A DNA stretch of 64,000 nucleotides from UBA10649 sp965278945. GTDB taxonomy: Bacteria > Actinomycetota > Actinomycetes > S36-B12. Made by a program: the position numbers and the translations under genes. Of this stretch, positions 1-6,215 are shown in pieces. A model generated the notes under the pieces. That model had not been told where the DNA came from. It was given only the letters and a program-made list of their open reading frames with translations, and searched no databases. The stretch lies in contig OZ257128.1 of assembly GCA_965278945.1 (NCBI GenBank), positions 62,001-126,000 on the forward strand. Reading direction: 5' to 3'. Within the stretch, counting starts at the first letter, position 1. Each line of letters starts with the position of its first letter.

Positions 1-1
1 G

Positions 2-553
2 CTCGCGGTCGCGGCCGGCGCATGCCTGGTCAACGACGTCAGTGGCGGTCTTGCAGATCCGGGCATGTACGCGCAGGTGGCGGCCCTCTCGGTCCCGTAT
101 GTGGCGATGCACTGGCGCGGTCACAGTGACCGGATGAACGACCTCGCCACCTATGACGACGTTGTGGCCGATGTCATCGCGGAGTTGACGCAGCGAGTCG
201 ACAGTGCGATCGCCGCGGGGATGGCGCGGGATTCGATCGTCATCGATCCAGGACTGGGATTCGCCAAGGAGTCGCACCACAACTGGAAGTTGCTGCAGGC
301 GCTCGACGAGCTCATGTCGGTCGGCCTCCCCGTCCTTCTGGGCGCATCGAGAAAGCGCTTCCTCGGAGCTCTCCTCGCGGATGACCGTGACGAGCCGCGG
401 CCCACCGATGAGCGTGATGCCGCGACAGATGCCGTGACCGCGATCGCCGCGACCCACGGAGTGTGGGCGGTGAGGGTGCATGACGTCAAAGGCAGCAAGG
501 ATGCCGTCCGCGTCGCATCGGCGTGGACTCGAGGGGGACACGAGCGTGGCTGA
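2..553 (+). CDS. folP: Dihydropteroate synthase, 5' end outside window
   Basis: Condenses 6-hydroxymethyl-dihydropterin pyrophosphate with p-aminobenzoate in cytoplasmic folate synthesis. About 183 C-terminal residues are present; the reading frame is open from base 2, so the gene starts before the window. Visible family motifs are LVNDVSGG, MHWRG (family MHxRG), DPGLGFAK and the substrate loop LGASRKRF, ending with the VHDV strand. The stop overlaps the GTG start of folB by 8 bases, so folP-folB-folK-DUF3180 is translationally coupled. Assignment is secure; only the N-terminal third cannot be judged. Confidence 0.95.
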   Translation, partial: LAVAAGACLVNDVSGGLADPGMYAQVAALSVPYVAMHWRGHSDRMNDLATYDDVVADVIAELTQRVDSAIAAGMARDSIVIDPGLGFAKESHHNWKLLQALDELMSVGLPVLLGASRKRFLGALLADDRDEPRPTDERDAATDAVTAIAATHGVWAVRVHDVKGSKDAVRVASAWTRGGHERG

Positions 554-911
554 TCAGATTCGCATCCGTGGGATTCGCGGCACCGGGAACCATGGCGTGT
601 TCGAGCATGAGCGCATTGACGGGCAGGAGTTCATCGTCGACGTCACCCTCGACGTCAGCACGCACGCCGCTGCGGGAAGCGATGCGCTGAGCGACACCGT
701 GGACTACGGCGTCGTTGCCGATGAGGTGTACGCGCTGATCACCGGTGAGCCGGTCGACCTGATCGAGACCCTCGCCGAGCGAATCGCCGCCGCGTGCCTG
801 ACGCACGCCGGAGTGCTTGCCGTCGAGGTTCGTGTCCACAAGCCCCAGGCTCCGATCGCGGTGCCGTTCGACGACGTCGAGGTGCGGATATCCAGGACCG
901 GCCATGCGTAG
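546..911 (+). CDS. folB: Dihydroneopterin aldolase
   Basis: Converts 7,8-dihydroneopterin to 6-hydroxymethyl-dihydropterin and glycolaldehyde. The GTG at 546 gives a 121-residue protein beginning VADQIRIRGIRG, the usual FolB length and start; an earlier in-frame ATG at 480 would add residues inside folP and is not favoured. Family features seen are GNHGVFEHER, DTVDYG, LIETLAERIA and RVHKPQAPI. It overlaps folP by 8 bases and folK by 8 bases, which fixes the operon order. Confidence 0.95.
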   Translation: MADQIRIRGIRGTGNHGVFEHERIDGQEFIVDVTLDVSTHAAAGSDALSDTVDYGVVADEVYALITGEPVDLIETLAERIAAACLTHAGVLAVEVRVHKPQAPIAVPFDDVEVRISRTGHA

Positions 912-1416
912 CGTCGTCTTCGGCATCGGCTCGAACCTCGGCGACTCCGCGTCCATCCTGCAGGGGGCAGTGTCCGACCTGAACGCGATCGACGGGCTGG
1001 AGATCACCGCGGCGTCGCCCATCTATGAGACCGATCCCGTTGGCGGTCCGCAGCAGGGCGTCTTCCTCAACTCCGTCCTCGTGGGTCGAACGAGCCTCGA
1101 CAACGCAGCGCTGCTTGATGCCGCGCAGGCGGTCGAGCAGCACTGGCATCGGGTGCGCGAGGTCCGTTGGGGTCCGCGAACGCTCGATGTCGACGTGCTC
1201 GCGATCGATGACGAGGTCTCCGACGACCCGCGACTGACCATCCCGCACCCGCGTGCCCACGAGCGGGCCTTCGTGCTCGTGCCGTGGCTCGAGGTCGATC
1301 CGCACGCGCGGATCGCTGGTCGCGGTGCGTTGGCAGATCTCCTCGACGACGTCGACACGTCCGGCGTCCGGCGTACCGATCGCGAACTCGTCATCGACAC
1401 GGCGTCGCGGCCGTGA
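904..1416 (+). CDS. folK: 2-amino-4-hydroxy-6-hydroxymethyldihydropteridine pyrophosphokinase
   Basis: Transfers pyrophosphate from ATP to hydroxymethyl-dihydropterin, the step before FolP. The 170-residue protein starts at ATG 904 with MRSVVFGIGSNLGD, the diagnostic HPPK N-terminus. IYETDPVGGP and the catalytic RWGPRTLDVDVLAID segment (metal-binding DxD) follow. The start lies inside the end of folB and the stop overlaps the next start in GTGA. Length and motif spacing are normal. Confidence 0.96.
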   Translation: MRSVVFGIGSNLGDSASILQGAVSDLNAIDGLEITAASPIYETDPVGGPQQGVFLNSVLVGRTSLDNAALLDAAQAVEQHWHRVREVRWGPRTLDVDVLAIDDEVSDDPRLTIPHPRAHERAFVLVPWLEVDPHARIAGRGALADLLDDVDTSGVRRTDRELVIDTASRP

Positions 1417-1904
1417 ACGCGATGATGCCGACTCGCACGCGCACCCTGATCGCCCTCGCCGTGGTCGCCGGTGCGATCGGCTGGGGCCTGGTTCAGATCG
1501 TCGATGCCTGGGCCGGGCGGCTGCTGCCGGTCCCGTGGCTGGCCGCAGCGGCCATGTGGCTGCTCGCTGGCGCGACGCTGTACTGGGCGGTTGCCAGTCG
1601 GCCACGGCTACAGGGCAGGCCCGGTGCCAAGCCGATGCCGCCGATTGTCGCTGCCCGCACGGCCGCGCTGGCCATGGCCGCATCTCGCGGAGGATCGCTC
1701 GTCGCGGGCTTCTACGCAGGCGTCGCGATCGCGATGGTCCCGTCGATCGGCATTCCAAGCGGCGGGGCGACCTTCTGGTCGGCGACGTTCGCCAGCCTCG
1801 GCGCGCTGGCTCTCGTCGCTGCGGCGCTGTGGCTCGAGCACGTGTGCCGCCTGCCGATCGGGCCGGATGATCGGTTCGGCGATCGCAAGAACACGCCGAG
1901 ATAG
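1413..1904 (+). CDS. DUF3180 membrane protein
   Basis: Small integral membrane protein of unknown biochemical role. GTG 1413 overlaps the folK stop (GTGA) and gives 163 residues. Four hydrophobic segments are visible, near residues 10-28, 38-56, 85-108 and 122-142, the usual DUF3180 topology. This family habitually follows folK in actinobacteria, and the position together with the hydropathy supports the call. No catalytic motif is visible and no function is inferred beyond a membrane location. Confidence 0.85.
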   Translation: MNAMMPTRTRTLIALAVVAGAIGWGLVQIVDAWAGRLLPVPWLAAAAMWLLAGATLYWAVASRPRLQGRPGAKPMPPIVAARTAALAMAASRGGSLVAGFYAGVAIAMVPSIGIPSGGATFWSATFASLGALALVAAALWLEHVCRLPIGPDDRFGDRKNTPR

Positions 1905-1913
1905 GGTTCACGC

Positions 1914-2207
1914 ATGAGCGAAACCGCCCTCGAGGACCTTCCGTTCGAAGAACTGCGCCACAAGGCCTTCCACGTGGCCGAGCGTCACTTGGACCTGGGC
2001 TTCTTCACGGACCTGTTCGGGCATATGCCGGGAATGGTGGCCATCGAGGGCGAGGGCGGTGACCTCGGCGCGGTCGGCGGCACGTTCATCGAGACGGTTC
2101 GCGCGGTGCGCGAGATGTTCGGTGATGACACCGACCTGGACCCCACGACCGAGGCCCTGCTGCGCGCCCGCTTCGCTACCTACCTCCGCGAGCACGGCGA
2201 GTCCTAA
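1914..2207 (+). CDS. Small conserved acidic protein, unknown function
   Basis: Encodes 97 residues rich in Glu/Asp (first segment ETALEDLPFEELRHKAFHVAE), with no signal peptide or membrane segment. It starts 9 bases after the DUF3180 gene, so it is probably the last gene of the folate operon. The pattern of short amphipathic helices around a GG-containing turn suggests a compact cytoplasmic protein. I do not recognise a named family. The TAA stop sits directly beside the first long palindromic element. Confidence 0.7.
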   Translation: MSETALEDLPFEELRHKAFHVAERHLDLGFFTDLFGHMPGMVAIEGEGGDLGAVGGTFIETVRAVREMFGDDTDLDPTTEALLRARFATYLREHGES

Positions 2208-2209
2208 CC

Positions 2210-2282
2210 CCTCCCGCCGACCTTGAGGTTGGCGTGGGTTTTCGGCACCGTTGTCCACGCCAACCTCAAGGTCGGCGGGAGG
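2210..2282. repeat. Long palindromic element, copy 1
   Basis: Perfect 28-bp inverted repeat, arms 2210-2237 and 2255-2282, with a 17-base loop. The arm contains CCGACCTTGAGGTTGGCGTG. The loop carries CGGCACC in its centre. It follows directly after the stop of the gene ending at 2207 and points towards a convergent gene ending at 2395. There is no T-run on either side, so it is not a textbook intrinsic terminator, though it could act as a bidirectional one. Related copies are at 32487 and 41537. Confidence 0.95.
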
Positions 2283-2285
2283 TTT

Positions 2286-2395
2286 CAGCGGTCGGATTCA
2301 CGGACCGCTGCCTGCGGGGCTCGCTGCGCTCGCTCCTCATCAGCGGTCGGACTTACGGACCGCTGCCTGCGGGGCTCGCTGCGCTCGCTCCTCGT
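2286..2395. repeat. Two 55-bp tandem units built on the neighbouring gene's 3' end
   Basis: Units 2286-2340 and 2341-2395 differ at only a few bases. Each has an 8-bp hairpin, CAGCGGTC ... GACCGCTG, with a 9-base loop (GGATTCACG or GGACTTACG), then a tail containing GGGGCTCGCTGCGCTCGCTC (2316 and 2371). The hairpin's left arm copies the 3' end of the minus-strand NuoD-like gene, whose TCAGCGGTCG begins at 2395. The same layout with different arms recurs at 16745-16824. Confidence 0.9.
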
Positions 2396-3534
2396 CAGCG
2401 GTCGATGTCGCCGACGACGAACATGAAGGACATCACGGCATCGGCCAGGCGGTCGAGCGGCACGCCCACCAGCGCGGGGGCCATCGCCTGGACGTTGTTG
2501 AACGATGCGGACCGCACCTTCAGCCGCCATGGCGTCTTCTCCCCGACGCTCGCCAGCAGGTAGCCGGCGATCCCGAGCGGGCCTTCCATCCAGGCATGCG
2601 TGATGCCCTCGGGCACGCGTACAGCCTTGGGCAGCAGCACGTCGATCGGACCTTCGCCGAGGTCGCGCAGCCGATCGACGCAGGCCGACATCAGACTCAG
2701 GCTGATCGGGATCTGCGCTGCCAGGACCTCGTATCGCGCTGCCGCGTCGCCCTGGTCGGACACGGGGACGCTGATGAGCTCGCGCAGTTCTCCGTACGCG
2801 GCGTACGGGTCATCGCGGCGCAGGTCGAGGTCAAGCCCGCTCGCGCGCGCGACGGGACCGCTCGTGCCCATCGCGACCGCATCGCTGCGCGGGAGCCGAG
2901 CCAGCCCGGACAGGGTGCCTCGCAGCGATTGGGACAGGTCGATCGCACGTTCGGCTGCGGGCGTCAGGCGATCGATGAGCTCGGCGCAGTCGGTGAGGCA
3001 CTCGGCGGGAAGCGGTGCCGCAACTCCGCCGATCCGCGTGAACATCGGATGCACGCGACCTCCGGTCGCGCGCTCCTGGAACGCCGTCAACTGCTCCCGG
3101 GCGTCGAACAGGGTCGCGCGCACTGACTGGTCCTCGGCCACCGGAGCGAGGAACGCAAGCGCAACGCTGATCCGGTTCGCCTCCGCGAGGAGCGTGCGGA
3201 TCCACGTGGCGCGCTCCGGCGGCGTGATCCCTGTCGCGGCCTCGACGGCGAGGGCGATGCCGAGCTCGGATGAGAACGCTGACAGCCAGTCGTGGCGATT
3301 CGCCAGCATCATGATCTGTCGGTAATCGCGGGCTTCGAAGAGCTTCTCGGCCCCGCGGTGCATCAGGCCGACGCGAACGTCGGCCTCGGCGACGATGTCG
3401 TCCACCGCGCTCACGTGAAGCTGGAAGCCTGGTTGCGCCGAGGGGTGGTAGTCGTTGAGATGCAGCACGCGGTCGCACTCCAGATGTGCGGCGACCCCGA
3501 CTCCGAACAGGATGCTCTCTGACCGGATCACCAC
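2395..3534 (-). CDS. Stand-alone NuoD-like (complex I 49-kDa subunit family) protein
   Basis: About 379 residues from GTG 3534 (a second GTG at 3531 is equally possible). Similarity to NuoD is clear in order: LNDYHPSAQPG replaces the usual QHPSTHG, then VGLMHRGAEKLFEARDY, ANRHDWL, ALAVEAATGI, ERATWIRTLLAEANRIS, and the C-terminus GDIDR, the canonical NuoD ending. It is not in a nuo operon; the start lies beside the 3' end of the methyltransferase gene, giving a two-gene minus-strand operon. The altered N-terminal motif means quinone-site function is uncertain. It may be an alternative NuoD or a paralogue with another partner. Confidence 0.8.
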   Translation of the reverse strand: MVIRSESILFGVGVAAHLECDRVLHLNDYHPSAQPGFQLHVSAVDDIVAEADVRVGLMHRGAEKLFEARDYRQIMMLANRHDWLSAFSSELGIALAVEAATGITPPERATWIRTLLAEANRISVALAFLAPVAEDQSVRATLFDAREQLTAFQERATGGRVHPMFTRIGGVAAPLPAECLTDCAELIDRLTPAAERAIDLSQSLRGTLSGLARLPRSDAVAMGTSGPVARASGLDLDLRRDDPYAAYGELRELISVPVSDQGDAAARYEVLAAQIPISLSLMSACVDRLRDLGEGPIDVLLPKAVRVPEGITHAWMEGPLGIAGYLLASVGEKTPWRLKVRSASFNNVQAMAPALVGVPLDRLADAVMSFMFVVGDIDR

Positions 3535-3535
3535 G

Positions 3536-4435
3536 TCATTGTTTCGTTTGCGGCGACGTGGACTGCACGAGCCACCAGAAGTCGTCTGCACGACCCGATG
3601 GACGCAGGCTGGTGTGCGCGGCTGGCGCGGCGGCGGCGCACGCGTCGAGCGCGACATGTGCCGAGATGTTGCAGGAGCCGTCGGGAACGGGGCTCGTCGG
3701 GCGACGGTCGAGATAGCCCGCAAGTGTCCCGCCGTCCCAGCGTCCTGCGGCTCGGTCGGGCAACACATGCCCGTAGTCGATCGCGATGGCGATCCCCTCG
3801 GTGACGAGCGACCTGATCGCCGCCCATGCCGCGTCGCGTTGCAGGCCCACCTCGATTCTGGCTGCGGGTTCGGCCCGCGGCCACCACGCGGCGCACCACT
3901 GCCGGATCTCGTCCGAGGGTGCGTACCCGATCGACTCGTGGCCTGACGACGGATCGACGAGTACCAGCCGCAGGGCACCATCGTCGTCGGGCTCGACCAC
4001 GTCGCACGGCACGTCATCGAGCAGTTCGTGGGCCACGACGAGTCCGGGGGCCGCCTCGATCCGCGCTGCCACCTCCATGATGTCGCCGGCTATCCACGTG
4101 ACAGCAGGATCCAGGTCACGCGGGCGGTCTCGAAGGTCAATGCCGCGCCAGTCGGTGATCTCGCGCAGCTCGGCAGGCCAGAGGCTCATCAGCTCACGCA
4201 GGAGGGTGCCGTCGGCCGCTCCGACGTCCGTAACGGCGAGGCGGACGCCGGTCGACGCCAGTGCGTGCATCGTGGGGGTGGCAATCGCGACTACTTCCCG
4301 GGCGACGCCATCGTGCTCCATCACCGCCGTGGTGAAGTGATCCTCCGCCCGCCCATGCACCGAGCGGTAGAAGCCGTCGGGACCGGACGCGGACCGACGC
4401 CAGGCCACCGACCACGGCACAGCGTCATCCCCCAC
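3536..4435 (-). CDS. MidA/NDUFAF7-family SAM-dependent methyltransferase (DUF185)
   Basis: A 299-residue protein from GTG 4435. Visible features are the SAM-binding strand LAVTDVGAADGTLL, then WIAGDIMEV, VVAHELLDDVPCDVV (the characteristic HE-L-D segment), and IAIDYGHVLPD. Mitochondrial NDUFAF7 of this family methylates an arginine of NDUFS2, the NuoD orthologue; here the methyltransferase is directly upstream of a NuoD-like gene, so that gene's product is the obvious candidate substrate (inference). A candidate -10, TAGCGT, lies 8 bases before the start, divergent from the DUF2520 gene. Confidence 0.85.
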   Translation of the reverse strand: MGDDAVPWSVAWRRSASGPDGFYRSVHGRAEDHFTTAVMEHDGVAREVVAIATPTMHALASTGVRLAVTDVGAADGTLLRELMSLWPAELREITDWRGIDLRDRPRDLDPAVTWIAGDIMEVAARIEAAPGLVVAHELLDDVPCDVVEPDDDGALRLVLVDPSSGHESIGYAPSDEIRQWCAAWWPRAEPAARIEVGLQRDAAWAAIRSLVTEGIAIAIDYGHVLPDRAAGRWDGGTLAGYLDRRPTSPVPDGSCNISAHVALDACAAAAPAAHTSLRPSGRADDFWWLVQSTSPQTKQ

Positions 4436-4443
4436 GATCGGCC

Positions 4444-4463
4444 ACGCTACTGCGGTCTACGCT
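4444..4463. promoter_or_regulatory. Divergent leaderless promoters
   Basis: On the plus strand TACGCT (4458-4463) lies 7 bases before GTG 4471. On the minus strand TAGCGT (complement of 4444-4449) lies 8 bases before GTG 4435. Neither gene has a Shine-Dalgarno sequence, so both mRNAs probably begin at or next to the start codon. Confidence 0.6.
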
Positions 4464-4470
4464 CCATCAG

Positions 4471-5367
4471 GTGAGCACATCGGGACCTCCGAGGCTGCGC
4501 GTTGGCATCGTGGGGGCGGGACGGGTTGGCGCTGTTCTCGGCGCGGCCCTTCGTCGGGCAGGGCACGAGATCATCGCGGTCTCGGCCGTGTCGGATCTGT
4601 CCCGGCTGCGTGCCGACGCCCTTCTGCCCGGTGTGCCGATCCTCCCGGCGACAGACGTCGCAATCGAGGCCGACCTGGTGCTGCTGGCCGTGCCGGACGA
4701 TGACCTGCCCGCGCTCGTGTCCGGAATGGTTGAGGCCGGCGCGATCCACGCCGGCCAGTTCGTGGCGCATCCTTCGGGACGATTCGGCACGGAAGTGCTT
4801 GAGCCGGCAACCGTGGTCGGTGCGCTGGGCATGGCGATTCATCCGGTGATGACCTTCACGGGCACGAGCGTCGATCTGGCTCGCCTGGCCGACTGCCCCT
4901 TCGGCGTCACGGCGTCGGATGCGGTTCGCCCGGTGGCGGAGGCGCTCGTCGTGGAAATGGGCGGCGAGCCGGTGTGGGTTCCCGCCGAGGCTCGCGGGCT
5001 GTACCACGCAGGAGTTGCCTTCGGCGCGAACTTCCTGATGACCGTCGTGCTCACGTCCCTTGAACTACTGCGTGACGCGGGAATGCCAGAACCCGAGCGG
5101 CTAATGGCCCCCTTGCTCAGTGCATCGCTCGACAACGCGTTGCGACATGGCGACTTGGCACTCACCGGGCCGGTCGCGCGCGGTGACGCGAGCACTGTCG
5201 CCGAGCACCTGCGGCGTATCGAACAGGTGTCCCCGGCCGCCGCGTCTGGATACCAGGCACTCGCACGGCTGACGGCCGACCGCGCGCTGTCGGCAGGTCT
5301 TATCGACCTTGACGCGGCCGGAGAGCTGCTTGCCGTGCTCGCGCCCGCCCACGGTGGCGACCGATGA
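4471..5367 (+). CDS. Rossmann-like / DUF2520 oxidoreductase-type protein
   Basis: A 298-residue protein with an N-terminal NAD(P)-binding Rossmann fold (RVGIVGAGRVGAVLGAALRRAGH, about residues 9-31; LVLLAVPDDDLP near 70) and a helical C-terminal DUF2520 domain with AMGIHPVMTF-like ALGMAIHPVMTF and LYHAGVAFGANFLM. The architecture resembles short 6-phosphogluconate or ketopantoate reductases. It overlaps panC by 4 bases (ATGA) and heads the panC-nadB-nadC-coaX operon, so ketopantoate reduction is a reasonable hypothesis, not a demonstrated function. GTG 4471 is chosen for the well-placed TACGCT. Confidence 0.8.
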   Translation: MSTSGPPRLRVGIVGAGRVGAVLGAALRRAGHEIIAVSAVSDLSRLRADALLPGVPILPATDVAIEADLVLLAVPDDDLPALVSGMVEAGAIHAGQFVAHPSGRFGTEVLEPATVVGALGMAIHPVMTFTGTSVDLARLADCPFGVTASDAVRPVAEALVVEMGGEPVWVPAEARGLYHAGVAFGANFLMTVVLTSLELLRDAGMPEPERLMAPLLSASLDNALRHGDLALTGPVARGDASTVAEHLRRIEQVSPAAASGYQALARLTADRALSAGLIDLDAAGELLAVLAPAHGGDR

Positions 5368-6215
5368 GAGTTGTCGCGTCAGTGTCCGAGCTGGCGATGG
5401 CCGAACGCGGGTCGGGGGACTCCGCGGTAGTCATGACGATGGGCGCCCTGCATGACGGCCATATCGAGCTCATGCGTGCTGCGCGTCGCGAGGTTGGCGT
5501 CGACGGCACCGTCATCGCCACGATCTTCGTCAATCCTGCGCAGTTCGCGCCCGGCGAGGATTTCGAGCGCTACCCCCGAACCCTCGAGGCGGACCTGGCC
5601 GCGTGCGAGGACGCGGGTGTAGACCTCGTCTTCACGCCGACGGTCAGCGAGGTCTACGGCTCGCCCGAGGGACTGCCCGTCGATGCGGTGACGGTCGACC
5701 CGGGTCCGCTAGGCGACATCCTCGAGGGAGTCACGCGCAAGGGCCACTTTCGCGGAATGCTCACCGTGGTGCACAAGCTCCTCGCGATGACCGGTCCCGA
5801 CGTGGCGTTCTTCGGCGAGAAGGACTATCAGCAACTGGTGCTCATCGGACGCATGGTCCGCGACTTGAACATGCCGGTGCGTATCGAGGGGGTGCCGACC
5901 GTCCGCGAGCCCGACGGAGTCGCCCGAAGCAGTCGCAATCGCTATTTGTCGTCCGAGGAGCGCGTCATCGCCACCACGATTCCGCACGCGCTGGAGACCG
6001 TCGCAGCATCGCTTGCCGATGGGGTCGAGGTCGCGGTGGCAGCAGGCAGGGAGGTCGTGGCCGCGACCGCAGGAATCGCGTTGGACTATCTGGAGGTCAC
6101 CGATCCCGAACTGGGACCCGCGCCCGTGGCGGGACCCGCGCGCGTGCTGATCGCCGTTCGCATCGGCTCGACTCGACTCATCGACAACATCCCGTGCCGG
6201 ATGGGAACGTCATGA
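5364..6215 (+). CDS. panC: Pantothenate synthetase
   Basis: Joins pantoate and beta-alanine using ATP in coenzyme A synthesis. The 283-residue protein has the family motifs MGALHDGHIELM (HxGH adenylation site), NPAQFAPGEDFERYPRT, FFGEKDYQQL and RSSRNRYLSSEER. ATG 5364 overlaps the previous stop and the gene's TGA overlaps nadB in ATGA. panB and panD are not in the window. Length is normal. Confidence 0.97.
   Translation: MRVVASVSELAMAERGSGDSAVVMTMGALHDGHIELMRAARREVGVDGTVIATIFVNPAQFAPGEDFERYPRTLEADLAACEDAGVDLVFTPTVSEVYGSPEGLPVDAVTVDPGPLGDILEGVTRKGHFRGMLTVVHKLLAMTGPDVAFFGEKDYQQLVLIGRMVRDLNMPVRIEGVPTVREPDGVARSSRNRYLSSEERVIATTIPHALETVAASLADGVEVAVAAGREVVAATAGIALDYLEVTDPELGPAPVAGPARVLIAVRIGSTRLIDNIPCRMGTS

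Noticed and set aside
739..1911. 390-codon minus-strand frame over folB-DUF3180
   Set aside because: Low-complexity Arg/Ala/Ser translation opposite clearly coding folate genes.
2286..2395. Tandem repeat considered as a CRISPR remnant
   Set aside because: Units are directly adjacent with no unique spacers and no cas genes are present.
2223..2426. Short frames reading MRLAW...HANLKVGG through the palindromic elements
   Set aside because: The frame is a by-product of the inverted repeat (both strands encode it), with no ribosome-binding site and unrelated continuations at each copy.
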